A stretch of 33,444 nucleotides of DNA from an uncultured Coriobacteriales bacterium (GCA_946892075.1 CAMPNZ010000012.1:1-33444); one strand, 5' to 3'. Shown: positions 1-8,936, counted from the stretch's first letter. Notes: generated from the letters alone by a model not told the origin. Made by a program: numbers and translations.

Positions 1-521
1 TACACGCGAAATCGCGGCGAACTAAGCGCTTGTTGTACAAATTGCGCGCAGGCGGCATCGTAGGATGCAACCACCGTTGCGCACGGAATGTCGCGAACAA
101 TTTCTTCAGCATGATTAGGACCCGACAACACAGCAAGACGCGTATGCTGCGCAAGCGCTTCTGCAAACACTTCATCGGGTGTTTTACCTGTTTGATAGTC
201 GATGCCCTTAAAGCACAACACCACATGCATCGAGGGCGTTATACACGCTGCCAGCTGCTGAGATATGCTTCTCATCACCTGGGAAGGCGTTACCACCAAC
301 ACTAACTGCGCACCGTGCACCACTTCGTCAAGATTGCAAGACGCCTGAATAGAGCTTGGCAGCGCAACATCGGGAAGATAGCTGGCGTTGGTGTGCTGGA
401 GCTGAATTTCGCGCGCAATTTCGCTGCGGCGCGCCCACATGTGCACCTGATGTCCCTGACGTGCCAGAACGGAAGCCAGCGCACTTCCCCACGAACCCGA
501 GCCAATAACAGCACATTTCAT
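1..521 (-). CDS. gpsA: NAD(P)H-dependent glycerol-3-phosphate dehydrogenase, C-terminus cut off by window edge
   Basis: The reading frame opens with ATG at 519-521 and stays open to base 1, giving about 173 of the usual 330 residues. The N-terminus has the Rossmann nucleotide-binding loop GSGSWGSALA (residues 7-16), and further on is the family motif LSGPNHAEE, the counterpart of the usual LSGPSFAxE. The enzyme reduces dihydroxyacetone phosphate to sn-glycerol-3-phosphate in the cytoplasm for phospholipid synthesis. It follows plsY with only 9 bp between the plsY stop and the gpsA start, so the G3P producer and the G3P acyltransferase are very probably co-transcribed. The substrate-binding C-terminal domain lies outside the window, so its integrity cannot be judged. 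Confidence 0.95.
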   Translation of the reverse strand, partial: MKCAVIGSGSWGSALASVLARQGHQVHMWARRSEIAREIQLQHTNASYLPDVALPSSIQASCNLDEVVHGAQLVLVVTPSQVMRSISQQLAACITPSMHVVLCFKGIDYQTGKTPDEVFAEALAQHTRLAVLSGPNHAEEIVRDIPCATVVASYDAACAQFVQQALSSPRFRV

Positions 522-530
522 AGAACACTC

Positions 531-1193
531 CTAGTTGTCGCGCTGTTTGGAGCGCACAGAAAATGGTTTCTCGGTACCGTTCAGCAAGCGAGCGATATTG
601 CCGCGATGTGCCCACACTACCGCAAGCGACCCAATGCTAAAAAAGGCAATAACCCACAGGTTACCTGGGAAAACTGCCGCAGTCATAAAGGGGCACGACA
701 GCGCAGCAGCGCACGATCCAAGCGACACATAGCGGCTCACAACCGCCAAAATCAAAAAGAGCATAAATTCAAGAATCCACGGCAGAGGACCCAAAATGGG
801 CAACAAGCAGCCAAAGGCAACGGCGATGCCTTTCCCGCCTTTGAAAGACAGCCACGGGCTAAAAATGTGACCGAGTGTGCAGCAGGCAAACGCCAGCGCT
901 TGTAGGGCAAGTTCGCTGGTAGTGTTCATAAAAGGCTCCATCGGTGCAAGGTGCATAAGCGCCAAAACGCCGCACGGCACAAACGCGCTTGCGAAGCCTT
1001 TTGCGAAATCGAGCAAGAAAACGGCAATTCCGCCGCGTTTTCCCAGCGTGCGCAGGGCGTTTGTAGTTCCAATGTTCCCGCTTCCTGCGCGACGAATATC
1101 GGTGTGGTAAAACAAGCGCGAGATAATCACGCCCCAAGGAATGCTTCCCAGGAAAAAAGAAACAACTCCGCAGATAATTGCACTAATTAGCAC
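531..1193 (-). CDS. plsY: Acyl-phosphate:glycerol-3-phosphate acyltransferase PlsY
   Basis: This 220-residue multi-spanning membrane protein acylates the sn-1 position of glycerol-3-phosphate from acyl-phosphate. The family motifs are all visible: GSIPWG near residues 16-21, GSGNIGTTNALR at 37-48, GHIFSPWLSFKGGKG at 109-122, and the C-terminal HRGNIARLLNGTE near 196-208. Length is typical (about 200). The start is a GTG at 1191-1193 preceded by AAGGAG at a 5-nt spacing, which decides the start despite the non-ATG codon. The stop is TAG. It lies 149 bp downstream of der and directly precedes gpsA, which makes its substrate. Confidence 0.96.
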   Translation of the reverse strand: MLISAIICGVVSFFLGSIPWGVIISRLFYHTDIRRAGSGNIGTTNALRTLGKRGGIAVFLLDFAKGFASAFVPCGVLALMHLAPMEPFMNTTSELALQALAFACCTLGHIFSPWLSFKGGKGIAVAFGCLLPILGPLPWILEFMLFLILAVVSRYVSLGSCAAALSCPFMTAAVFPGNLWVIAFFSIGSLAVVWAHRGNIARLLNGTEKPFSVRSKQRDN

Positions 1194-1342
1194 GCGTACT
1201 CCTTTTGTTTCAATGCGGCCTGCGCTTCAATGCCGCAATGCAAAGCGGCTTGTGTTTCGGTTTGGACTTGAATTCGCGGTTAAGCGCGTCGCAAACGTTC
1301 GCCAGCTTTCCTCTTAATGCCCTACCCCGCCTGTTCCAGTGG
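1194..1342. other. der-plsY intergenic spacer with degenerate direct repeat
   Basis: The 149-bp spacer has no convincing gene. It contains two imperfect copies of a 15-16 bp unit (1208-1222 and 1223-1238, shared core TTCAATGC followed by a GC-rich tail). A small stem GCCGC/GCGGC (1232-1236 with 1245-1249) overlaps the second copy. No T-run follows, so it is not a standard terminator. Confidence 0.4.
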
Positions 1343-2662
1343 CTAATCTTTCTTCTTAAACTTAAAACGCACAGGCGTGCCTTCCAAATCAAACTGCTCG
1401 CGCATTCTATTTTCCAGATAGCGCTCGTAGTTGTCATCAACCAAATCGGGACGGTTTGCAAAAAACGTAAACACGGGAGGACACGTGCCCGTTTGCGTAA
1501 CGTATTTCAAGCGAAGTATGCTTTTACCAGCGCTAACGGTATGGCCATAGTGCCGAATATCCTCAAGCCACACGTTGAGCTTGTTCGTGGGAATGCTGCC
1601 CGTAAAAGTTTGATACGCGTGGTTGATGTGAGCCCAAATGTTTTGGAGATTTTTTCCCGTAAGCGCAGATAGCGCAATAACAGGCGCATAGCCAACAAAC
1701 ATCAAACGGTCTTTGATAAGCGTGCGAACATCCTCTTTTGCTTGAGCGTCGCCCACGATATCCCACTTGTTAAGCACCACAATAAGCGCACAACCCCGGT
1801 CAAGCGCAAAGCGCGCAACGCGCTGATCTTGATCGGTAAGGCCAAGCGTTGAGTCGATGACCAGCAGCGCAACGTCGGCTCTGTCGATAGCGCGCATCGC
1901 ACGCACGAAACCGTAATACTCAACCGACTCGTCTATCTGGCTTTTTCTGCGCAAGCCCGCCGTGTCAACAATCGTGTACGCCTGGCCTTCGTGCACGATA
2001 CGCGTGTCAATGGCATCGCGCGTGGTACCAGCAACATTTGCAACAATCGAGCGCTCCTTGCCAACCAGCTTGTTCGCAAGCGACGATTTTCCCGCATTCG
2101 GGCGGCCAATAATCGCAATGTTGATGCCTTCTTCTTCAGGCGTGTTGGTGGTGTCACACGGCAATGATTTCAGTTGTTTTACCACTTCATCAAGCAAATC
2201 TCCCGTGCCGTGCCCGTGCAGTGAAGAAATGGCGAACACCTCCGGCAAGCCCAAGGAATAAAACTCCCACAGCGCCGATTCATCGGAAGGGTTATCAAGC
2301 TTGTTTACTACCAGCAGCACTGGCTTATTGCTGCGCTGCAACAGACGCGCAACTTCTTGATCGTCTTGCTGTATGCCAACGGTGCCATCAACGATGAAAA
2401 TCACAAGATCGGCCTGTTCAGTAGCGCAAAATGCCTGTTCGCGTATCGAGCTTTGAAAGCTGTCGTCGCTTCCCATTTCTATGCCGCCCGTATCGACCAA
2501 GCGAAAATGTAAACCGTTCCATAAGGCCTGGTGATACGAACGATCACGCGTTACACCGCGCATTTCGTGCACGATAGCATCGTTTGAATCGGCCAATCTA
2601 TTCACAAATGTTGACTTTCCGACGTTAGGACGACCAACGACGGCAACCAAGGGTAAACTCAT
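1343..2662 (-). CDS. der: Ribosome biogenesis GTPase Der (EngA)
   Basis: The 439-residue protein has the Der architecture of two tandem GTPase domains and a C-terminal KH-like domain. First G domain: P-loop GRPNVGKS (10-17), DTGG (57-60), NKLD (120-123). Second G domain: GRPNAGKS (186-193), DTAG (233-236), NKWD (298-301). The KH-like domain covers about 355-439. Der acts in late maturation of the 50S subunit. An upstream in-frame ATG at 2734 would add 24 residues, but the ATG at 2660-2662 has GAGG 5 nt upstream and begins right at the first domain, so it is preferred. An extended -10 promoter lies about 30 bp upstream. The basic Lys-rich tail is usual for the family. Confidence 0.97.
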   Translation of the reverse strand: MSLPLVAVVGRPNVGKSTFVNRLADSNDAIVHEMRGVTRDRSYHQALWNGLHFRLVDTGGIEMGSDDSFQSSIREQAFCATEQADLVIFIVDGTVGIQQDDQEVARLLQRSNKPVLLVVNKLDNPSDESALWEFYSLGLPEVFAISSLHGHGTGDLLDEVVKQLKSLPCDTTNTPEEEGINIAIIGRPNAGKSSLANKLVGKERSIVANVAGTTRDAIDTRIVHEGQAYTIVDTAGLRRKSQIDESVEYYGFVRAMRAIDRADVALLVIDSTLGLTDQDQRVARFALDRGCALIVVLNKWDIVGDAQAKEDVRTLIKDRLMFVGYAPVIALSALTGKNLQNIWAHINHAYQTFTGSIPTNKLNVWLEDIRHYGHTVSAGKSILRLKYVTQTGTCPPVFTFFANRPDLVDDNYERYLENRMREQFDLEGTPVRFKFKKKD

Positions 2663-2690
2663 ATAAACCTCATAACATAATCGTAGTGCC

Positions 2691-2699
2691 ATTATAACA
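2691..2699 (-). promoter_or_regulatory. Extended -10 promoter element for der
   Basis: On the minus strand the sequence reads TGTTATAAT, a perfect TATAAT with the extended-10 TGN in front. It sits 29 bp before the der start. No good -35 hexamer is found 16-18 bp upstream, as is common for extended -10 promoters. It suggests der is transcribed separately from ispH. Inference from sequence only. Confidence 0.6.
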
Positions 2700-2788
2700 A
2701 AATGCACCCGCATACAGCGCGTGCGTGGCGGCAACTACGAAAACTGTGCGGCATGCGTACGCGAAAACGTGTGCGCGAAAGGAAACTG

Positions 2789-3631
2789 CTATGAGAGCTG
2801 TTCAAGATAGGAAACCACGGCTTCAATTTGATCTTCGGGCGTTGATGCGCCAGCGCTTACACCCATCACGTGAATATCATGAAAGTTGCACGAGAACAGT
2901 TCGCTTACGTGTTCAATATGAAAGACATGCTTACAATACTGCCTGCATATATCAGCTAAACGCGTGGTGTTCGACGAATTTCTGCCGCCGATAATAACCA
3001 TGCCGTCAACATGCTGAGCAAGCTCGGCTGCGGTGTCTTGACGCTGAGATGTAGCGTCGCAAATGGTATTTTTTACTTCCACGGTGATATTGCGCTTTTG
3101 CAAGTGCGCAACAATCGCATCTAAGATTGCTTTCTGCTGCGTGGTTTGCACCACAATTCCAAGATGTTTTGGCAAGTTATCAGGCAATTCTTCAACTGAC
3201 GTTAGCGCGTACACGCGTGAGCATTTTTCGCGAGCGCACGCCACTAAACCTTCTACTTCAGGATGACCCTTCTCGCCCACCACAATTACGCATCCAAGCT
3301 GTTCAGCAAGTTGAGCTGCCGCTTTCTGCGCGCGTGAAACGTGCGGACACGTTGCGTCGACGACCGTGGCACTGGTTTGACTTACCGCACGCATAACCTG
3401 CGGCGTTACACCATGCGAACGGATGACAACCGCATCGTCGTGCGTGAGTTCGTCAACGGAATCGATTTGAGATACGCCCTGTTCAGCAAGCTGAGACACC
3501 ACTTGCGGATTGTGAATCAAAGGCCCCAGTGTAAAGGTTTTGCACGGCTGTTCGGCTTGCTTCAACGCTAAATTAAGCGCGCGCTGAACGCCATAACATG
3601 CACCAGCATAGTGCGCTCGAATTACTTTCAT
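2789..3631 (-). CDS. ispH: 4-hydroxy-3-methylbut-2-enyl diphosphate reductase IspH (LytB)
   Basis: The 280-residue enzyme catalyses the last step of the MEP pathway, turning HMBPP into IPP and DMAPP with a [4Fe-4S] cluster. The three cluster cysteines are C12 (AGACYGVQRA), C95 (DATCPHVSRAQ) and C191 (NTICDATSQRQ). Substrate-binding residues are also visible: H40 in PLIHNP, H73 in RSHG, H123 and E126 in GHPEVEG, TTQQ at 163-166, and GGRNSSNT at 215-222. Length is standard and there is no S1-domain fusion, unlike in many clostridia. The start ATG has AAGGAG at a good spacing. The stop is TAG. It lies between the cmk-plsC fusion and der, a common arrangement in Gram-positive bacteria. Confidence 0.97.
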   Translation of the reverse strand: MKVIRAHYAGACYGVQRALNLALKQAEQPCKTFTLGPLIHNPQVVSQLAEQGVSQIDSVDELTHDDAVVIRSHGVTPQVMRAVSQTSATVVDATCPHVSRAQKAAAQLAEQLGCVIVVGEKGHPEVEGLVACAREKCSRVYALTSVEELPDNLPKHLGIVVQTTQQKAILDAIVAHLQKRNITVEVKNTICDATSQRQDTAAELAQHVDGMVIIGGRNSSNTTRLADICRQYCKHVFHIEHVSELFSCNFHDIHVMGVSAGASTPEDQIEAVVSYLEQLS

Positions 3632-3765
3632 GAAGCTCCTTTAGCTATATCATCACCATAAAATTGCAAAGCACTAACGCGCCGATAAGCGCGCGAACCT
3701 TGCTTGCAGGTACGTTTCGCTGCAAACACCTGCGCGATTAACCATAGCATAAAACATATCTGCAA
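3632..3765. other. Spacer between cmk-plsC and ispH with GC hairpin
   Basis: The 134-bp spacer has no gene. A small inverted repeat CGCGC/GCGCG (3678-3682 with 3689-3693, 6-nt loop) lies downstream of the fusion gene without a T-run. The ispH ribosome-binding site AAGGAG is at the left end. Confidence 0.4.
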
Positions 3766-5466
3766 TTATGTCTTATGTGTCACGAGAGTGTTTATTACGT
3801 CATCGACGCTGCGCGGCGCAATGGGGTGCTCGCGAAACACGGGCGTGAAATCGAAATCGTCGGGGAAGAGGGCGGGCATATCCACTTCATCAGGCTTAAT
3901 GCGAAATTGCAGCGCAAAAATTTCGCGCATCGCGTACCATGTTGCTCCCTCAAGGCGCTTGTCTTTAGGCAGAAAATCGAAATCAGACAGCACAATGGGG
4001 TTGCCAAATTCGGTGGTAATGCGCGGAAAACGCACCCACGAGCCTTTTTCTTTAATGCGCTCAGCATCGCGAACGCACAACGGCAAAAGCGGCGCTTTGC
4101 CCATGCGCGCAATGAGTGCCGCACCACCATGGATGCGCGGCTTTTTGCTGCCGCGCCCGCGACGCGTTCCTTCAGGCATGATGCACACCACTTCGCCGCC
4201 TTTGAGTGCACGGCTGGCGCGCTTCACCGCAAGCATATCGGCGCTGTCGCGCTTAACAGGGATAACACCCACATGCGACAACAGCCACTTGAAGATAAAG
4301 GGCTTGTTTTCAAACAGCGTGCTTCTTCCTAAAAAGCGCGCCCACGCACGCGGCCACAGCGACAGATACACAAATACCACGTCGAGAAACGACGTGTGAT
4401 TGCTTACCACGCACACGCCCGTATGCTTGTAAAGTTCACGAAAGCGCTGCTGGTGTGCACAACGATGGCGAAACAGCAACTTCCCGATGGCATACACCAC
4501 ACCCAGCACGATGCTTGCAACAACGGTGTTGATGTGCCGCTCGTGAGCAGGGGCAGTCATTGGAAGATCCCAGCAACGCTCGTACCAGCGCGCAAAGCGC
4601 GACGAGGCAGTCTTGGTGCGAGGCGCAGATGTGGCGTCGGATGCGGACGTTGGCGCAGGAGTGTCTGTTGCCGATGCTGGCGCGGTAGCGTGGGGCGCTG
4701 GTGCGGTGGTGTCGGATGCTGGTGCCGATTGAGACGGTTCAATCCTTGCTTCAGCAGGCTTTTGCTCAGGAACGGGAATATGGTTATGACCAGACGCTTC
4801 TTTACGCAGCGCGGGGCACACCTCATACACGCGACTCAAAATAAGCGCCATTACTTCTTCAAAGCTTTTATCGCTTGTATCAATGCGCACCGCGTCGGGC
4901 GGACACACAAGCGGTGAGGCTTCCCGCGCGGCATCGGCGGCGTCGCGCTTGGCAAGCATGGCACGAACTTCCTGCTCATCAACACTGCCGTGCTGCTTTT
5001 CTTGGTTTTGAAGCAAACGACGGCGCGTGCGCGCTTCAAGCGATGCCGTAAGAAAAAACTTGCATTCTGCATCGGGAAACACGGTTGATCCAATATCGCG
5101 GCCTTCAACAACATAATTGCCGCTGCTGCCAATTTCTTGCTGCTTCTCCAAAAGCGCCGCTCGGACGCACGGATACGCCGCTACTACGCTTACGATGCGC
5201 TCAACCGAGGAGCTGCGAATTTCATCCGTTACGTCCGTATCGTTCAAAAACACCTTGTTCTGCGGCGCAAAGCGAATAGTTGCCTTGCGCGCCAGGTCAG
5301 AGACGCGCGCTTCATTCGTTTCGTCAATGCCTGCGCGCAAAACGGAAAGTGCAACGCAGCGGTACAGCGCGCCGGTATCCAAACAGGAAAACTGCAAGCG
5401 CTGAGCAAGGGCGCGCGAGAGCGTCGATTTGCCGACACCAGAGGGACCATCAAGAGCAATTATCAT
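3766..5466 (-). CDS. cmk: Fusion of cytidylate kinase and 1-acylglycerol-3-phosphate acyltransferase (Cmk-PlsC)
   Basis: This single 566-residue chain joins two enzymes. Residues 1-220 are a CMP/dCMP kinase with P-loop GPSGVGKS (7-14), the segment DTGALYR (30-36) and EGRDIGS (121-127). Residues about 221-290 form a low-complexity linker rich in Ala, Pro, Ser, Thr and Asp. Residues about 300-545 are a PlsC-type acyltransferase with a hydrophobic segment near 313-330, the catalytic box NHTSFLD (H357, D362) and the later MPEGTRRG acceptor-binding motif. The first half phosphorylates CMP; the second would acylate lysophosphatidate at sn-2. The ATG at 5464-5466 overlaps the end of aroA by 17 bp, which implies translational coupling. 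No frameshift or internal stop separates the halves, so the fusion appears real. Confidence 0.95.
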   Translation of the reverse strand: MIIALDGPSGVGKSTLSRALAQRLQFSCLDTGALYRCVALSVLRAGIDETNEARVSDLARKATIRFAPQNKVFLNDTDVTDEIRSSSVERIVSVVAAYPCVRAALLEKQQEIGSSGNYVVEGRDIGSTVFPDAECKFFLTASLEARTRRRLLQNQEKQHGSVDEQEVRAMLAKRDAADAAREASPLVCPPDAVRIDTSDKSFEEVMALILSRVYEVCPALRKEASGHNHIPVPEQKPAEARIEPSQSAPASDTTAPAPHATAPASATDTPAPTSASDATSAPRTKTASSRFARWYERCWDLPMTAPAHERHINTVVASIVLGVVYAIGKLLFRHRCAHQQRFRELYKHTGVCVVSNHTSFLDVVFVYLSLWPRAWARFLGRSTLFENKPFIFKWLLSHVGVIPVKRDSADMLAVKRASRALKGGEVVCIMPEGTRRGRGSKKPRIHGGAALIARMGKAPLLPLCVRDAERIKEKGSWVRFPRITTEFGNPIVLSDFDFLPKDKRLEGATWYAMREIFALQFRIKPDEVDMPALFPDDFDFTPVFREHPIAPRSVDDVINTLVTHKT

Positions 5467-6997
5467 GCAAAAGCCTTTCGAGGGTTGTCAAAAACGAAGG
5501 AAAACTAACTGAAACGCATTGCGTGTTTATTATACGGAAAGGCGCGTGGCACACCAAACTGGCAACGAGAGCACACATGGCAAGGCGGTGATCTCCCTGC
5601 GTGTCGAAGGGGCGGACGGGTGTAAAATACGGCTGGTGAACAGGCGAAACAATAAGTGCGCCGTCGCGAAGCTCGGTGTGCGCGCCCAAAGATGCAAGCA
5701 AGCGTTCAATGGCAGCAACGCGATCGGTTTCTTTTGCGCGCAACTCATCGATGCCGCAAAAAACGCTCGGCGCGCTGGCGCGCGTTGCCAGCAGCGCAAG
5801 GATGGGCAGTTCATCGATAAGAAATGCCACTTTTTCAGCAGCAACGTGAAAACCGCGCCACAGGGCGCGTGCCGATGTGCTGGCACTTGAATGAACGTGA
5901 ATCGAGCCGCACGGCTCGCTTGCAAACACGCTTGGTGCGTCCGCCGGTGAAACTGGCGCGTCCGACGCAGACGGTGTGACTGGTGTGCCCGATGCACCTG
6001 GTGTAGCAGGTTCGGTTAGCACAGCGGGTGGTTGCAGTGGTTCGTGATGCGCGGCATTTTCGTGTTCTTCCCACGAAACACCAGCTCCTGCACGCTTTAG
6101 AACGTCTAGAAACGCACGACGCGTGGGATTGAGCCCCACATCATCGATGTGCACATCGGAGCCCGCGCACAACAGCGCTGCTGCAACGATAAACGCTGCG
6201 GAAGAAATATCGCCTGGAATGTCATAGCGCACAGCATGCAGAGGCTGAGCACCATGCACATATAGGCTATCAGCGCTTTCTGCCCAAAAACGCGCGCCAA
6301 AACCATGCAGCAAGCGCTCGGTATGATCGCGAGAGAGCTGCTTGAGCTGCACATGAGTAATACCTGGTGCATGCAATGCTGCCAGCAAAAGAGCCGACTT
6401 CACTTGTGCAGACGGGCTTTCAAGGCAGATTGTCGCAGGCGAAAGGTACGAAGGTGTCGTACGCAGCGGAAGCGTTGTTCCCGTAAGATCAATATGTGCT
6501 CCCAATTGCCGCAACGGGCGTGCTACGCGTGCCATATCACGCCGTGAAAGCGAGCTGTCGCCATGCAGAACGCACGGACGGTAAAAATTAGCGCAGATGC
6601 CGCTTATTAGACGCGCGGTCGTACCCGAATTGTTGCACTGAAGTGCTACGGGCTGGGGCAGGCAAACTTCCTCGGTGCGCAAAGGTGCGTGCGTCCACAA
6701 AAACGACGACGCGGGAATGCCCGTAACGTGACACGAATAAGAATCGGGTGCATTTGTGCTGCTTGAAGCTTCGTCTTCAATGACAGCGCCCATAGCTTCA
6801 AGTGCGGTGCGCGTGGAGGTAACATCATCGCCTGTGCTGACGTTCGTAAAATGTGAACAGCCGCTTGCGAGCGCAGCAAGCATCAAACAGCGATGCGAAA
6901 TGCTTTTGTCACCTGGCATAACGCAGTGGCCGCGCAACACGTACTTCGCCAGTGGTAATTCGGTGGAACCCGTGGTGTAAAAACGCTCAAAATTCAT
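5450..6997 (-). CDS. aroA: 3-phosphoshikimate 1-carboxyvinyltransferase (EPSP synthase) with low-complexity insert
   Basis: AroA condenses shikimate-3-phosphate with PEP in the shikimate pathway. Motifs in order: GDKSISHR (29-36), NNSGTTARL (122-130), GDSSLSRRDM (146-155), SAQVKSALL (196-204), RDHTERLL (223-230), DELP (395-398), LRAKETDR (419-426) and QGDHRLAM (467-474). At 515 residues it is about 85 longer than the usual 427-440. Most of the excess is an Ala/Pro/Ser/Thr-rich stretch at about residues 312-362 (bases 5912-6064); another loop is at about 77-115. All active-site motifs are kept, so it should be functional. Its ATG overlaps the stop of the pseudouridine synthase gene by 4 bp (ATGA), and its end overlaps the cmk-plsC start by 17 bp. 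Confidence 0.96.
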   Translation of the reverse strand: MNFERFYTTGSTELPLAKYVLRGHCVMPGDKSISHRCLMLAALASGCSHFTNVSTGDDVTSTRTALEAMGAVIEDEASSSTNAPDSYSCHVTGIPASSFLWTHAPLRTEEVCLPQPVALQCNNSGTTARLISGICANFYRPCVLHGDSSLSRRDMARVARPLRQLGAHIDLTGTTLPLRTTPSYLSPATICLESPSAQVKSALLLAALHAPGITHVQLKQLSRDHTERLLHGFGARFWAESADSLYVHGAQPLHAVRYDIPGDISSAAFIVAAALLCAGSDVHIDDVGLNPTRRAFLDVLKRAGAGVSWEEHENAAHHEPLQPPAVLTEPATPGASGTPVTPSASDAPVSPADAPSVFASEPCGSIHVHSSASTSARALWRGFHVAAEKVAFLIDELPILALLATRASAPSVFCGIDELRAKETDRVAAIERLLASLGAHTELRDGALIVSPVHQPYFTPVRPFDTQGDHRLAMCALVASLVCHAPFRIINTQCVSVSFPSFLTTLERLLHDNCS

Positions 6998-8028
6998 TCG
7001 TTAACCTGGTTGCTTTCTTGATAATCGTCAGTTGGGCTTGTAGAAGCAGGCACGGCAATTCCGCCGCACGCGTACAGCTGAGCTGCAAGTGCGCTCTCAA
7101 GCACGCGATACGTTCCCCGTGCAATGCCTTCAGCACTCACAGGTCCAAATTGCTGGCGATGGAGCGCGTACACCTCGTGATGCAATGCCGAAAACATGCG
7201 CTTTACCTGGTGGTATTTGCCTTCTTTAATGGTCAACTCCACAGCGCTGAACGCACCTTGCTGCAACGCACGCTGAAACGCTGCCTGTTGACGCTTGTTT
7301 TTCACAACGCTGCGAAAACACTCAAGATTATAGCGTGTATAAGCCGCGCGCGCATCGGGCAAACAGCGTGCGTCAGCGGGAGCGCACGTGTATCCGTCAA
7401 TGGCCACGCCTTCGCGAAACGCACGTATATCCGCAGATGAAACGTGGCCTTCCACAAGAACAATATACCGCTTCGCAACGTGATGCGAGGGATGCAACAG
7501 CGCGTGCCCCAAATTTCCGTCGGTTGAAAACAGCAGCAAGCCTGTTGTGTTGCTGTCAAGGCGCCCGATGGGATACAGCCCCGGAAACGCGCGCGTGTCG
7601 ATGTAGTCGGCAACGCACGAACGGCCCTGCGGATCAAGCATCGTGCTGACCACACCCGCAGGCTTGTGGAACGCAAGCGTCACAGGCGCGCTCCCCCACA
7701 CAACGGCAACGTCGTCAACGGTAACGGTATCAAGCAAGGGGTGCACTTTCGATCCAAGCTCAACAACAACCTGCCCGTTCACGCGCACGCGACCAGCCGT
7801 CATAAGGTTTTCTGAACCGCGTCGCGATGCAACGCCTGCGCGCGCAAGAAATTTCTGCAAGCGCATGGGAACAACGCGCTCGGTGTTATGGGGTGTGGGA
7901 AGCGCGGTGGCGGTGTCGCGCCGCGCAGGAGATGTCGAAGGTGCGGGCGCGTTGCCAGTGGTGGGTGCGTTGCCAGGGGTGGGTGTGGCAGTGCAGCGTA
8001 AAGCGTTATCAAAACGTGAGTGATTCAT
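6994..8028 (-). CDS. rluB: 23S rRNA pseudouridine synthase, RluB/RsuA family
   Basis: The protein has an S4 RNA-binding domain (about residues 55-100, starting MRLQKFLARAGVASRR) and a pseudouridine synthase domain with the catalytic loop GRLDSNTTGLLL, whose aspartate is D158. Gram-positive members of this family, found beside scpB, usually modify 23S rRNA near position 2605. The chosen start, ATG at 8026-8028, lies 7 bp after the scpB stop and has GAGGA about 10 nt upstream. It gives 344 residues with an N-terminal tail of 54 residues rich in Pro, Thr and Ala. A shorter start at 7866 would begin exactly at the S4 domain but has no clear ribosome-binding site. The stop overlaps the aroA start (ATGA). 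Confidence 0.9.
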   Translation of the reverse strand: MNHSRFDNALRCTATPTPGNAPTTGNAPAPSTSPARRDTATALPTPHNTERVVPMRLQKFLARAGVASRRGSENLMTAGRVRVNGQVVVELGSKVHPLLDTVTVDDVAVVWGSAPVTLAFHKPAGVVSTMLDPQGRSCVADYIDTRAFPGLYPIGRLDSNTTGLLLFSTDGNLGHALLHPSHHVAKRYIVLVEGHVSSADIRAFREGVAIDGYTCAPADARCLPDARAAYTRYNLECFRSVVKNKRQQAAFQRALQQGAFSAVELTIKEGKYHQVKRMFSALHHEVYALHRQQFGPVSAEGIARGTYRVLESALAAQLYACGGIAVPASTSPTDDYQESNQVNE

Positions 8029-8035
8029 GAGCGCA

Positions 8036-8821
8036 CTATTCCTCGTCATCGAAGTGGACTTCGATACCCTTATACGTAATGCATGGCGTATGCGACGAAG
8101 GCTTTGCGTCCAAAGATACCGCTGCTTTACCAGGCTGTTCAGCGTTATCGCGCGATGAAGCGGGCGACGTGGGCGCTTGCACGTGATACAAGCGCAGCGC
8201 ACTCTGCGCTTCCCGTACATGTTTTTCAGGCTGCTGAACAGGCGAAACAATGCAATCATTCATTTCAAACTTCTGCTGAATGCGCTCAATAAGCTCGTCG
8301 GAAAGCGCAAAGCTGTCAAGAGGAGTCAAATCGTTAAGCGTTGACAGGTTAAAATTGTCTAGAAATGTTGGTGTGGTACCCAAAAGCGCCGGATTACCAA
8401 CGTCAAGCGAGTGTCCTACCTCGCATAACAGGTTGCGTTGCATAAGCGATTGCACAAGCGTGTCGCTATTAACGCCGCGCAGCGAGCTGATATGCATACG
8501 CGTAACCGGCTGAAAATACGCCACAATTGCCAGCACTTCGCAGGCAGCTTGCGACAAAGGGCGCGCATCTTCAAGCGAGAAATAGTCATAGAGCATCTGA
8601 TGGTGCTGTTCAGCAGATAAAAATTGCCAACCGCCCGCAAGTTCATACAGCTGAATGCCGTGGTTGTCTTCGCGCAAACGCGTCTGAAGGCTTGCCAGCG
8701 CCTGCTGAGTATCGAGTGGCGATGCGTGCACAGCTTGCGCAAGCTCCTTCACGGGAAGCGGCGCATCCGCCAAAAAAAGCAGCGCTTCAAGTGCGCTTTC
8801 AGTTTGTGAGCACGCAGTCAC
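8036..8821 (-). CDS. scpB: Segregation and condensation protein ScpB
   Basis: ScpB is the winged-helix kleisin-associated subunit of the SMC-ScpAB condensin that organises and segregates the chromosome. Residues 8-172 match the ScpB core: the segment SALEALLFLADAPLPVKELA, then QLYELAGGWQFLSA and LSQAACEVLAIVAYFQPVTR, and finally LLGTTPTFLDNFNL. A tail after residue 190 is low in complexity (Pro, Ser, Ala), making the protein 261 residues, somewhat long. The start is GTG at 8819-8821 with AAGGTG about 9 nt upstream; the stop is TAG. scpA, the usual upstream partner, is absent: upstream lie a promoter and the tRNA island instead. Confidence 0.93.
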   Translation of the reverse strand: MTACSQTESALEALLFLADAPLPVKELAQAVHASPLDTQQALASLQTRLREDNHGIQLYELAGGWQFLSAEQHHQMLYDYFSLEDARPLSQAACEVLAIVAYFQPVTRMHISSLRGVNSDTLVQSLMQRNLLCEVGHSLDVGNPALLGTTPTFLDNFNLSTLNDLTPLDSFALSDELIERIQQKFEMNDCIVSPVQQPEKHVREAQSALRLYHVQAPTSPASSRDNAEQPGKAAVSLDAKPSSHTPCITYKGIEVHFDDEE

Positions 8822-8863
8822 GACGCCAACACCTTTCTTTCATACCTTCGCAATGTTGTTTGT

Positions 8864-8869
8864 ATTATA
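8864..8869 (-). promoter_or_regulatory. Putative -10 box of the scpB operon
   Basis: The minus strand reads TATAAT here, 42 bp upstream of the scpB start. No good -35 hexamer is seen at the expected spacing, so the call rests on the perfect -10 and its position before the first gene of the operon. Confidence 0.4.
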
Positions 8870-8936
8870 GACTATGCAGGCAGGCGCGTGCCGTTAGCGC
8901 TGATGATTACTCACAAGAAGCGCACCGCTTGCCACG

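Noticed and set aside
2663..2734. N-terminal extension of Der by 24 residues
   Set aside because: The downstream ATG has the ribosome-binding site and starts at the first GTPase domain; the extension would cover the extended -10 promoter.
3795..5404. Long open frames opposite cmk-plsC and other genes
   Set aside because: They are antisense shadows of strongly supported genes, without their own ribosome-binding sites or recognisable domains.
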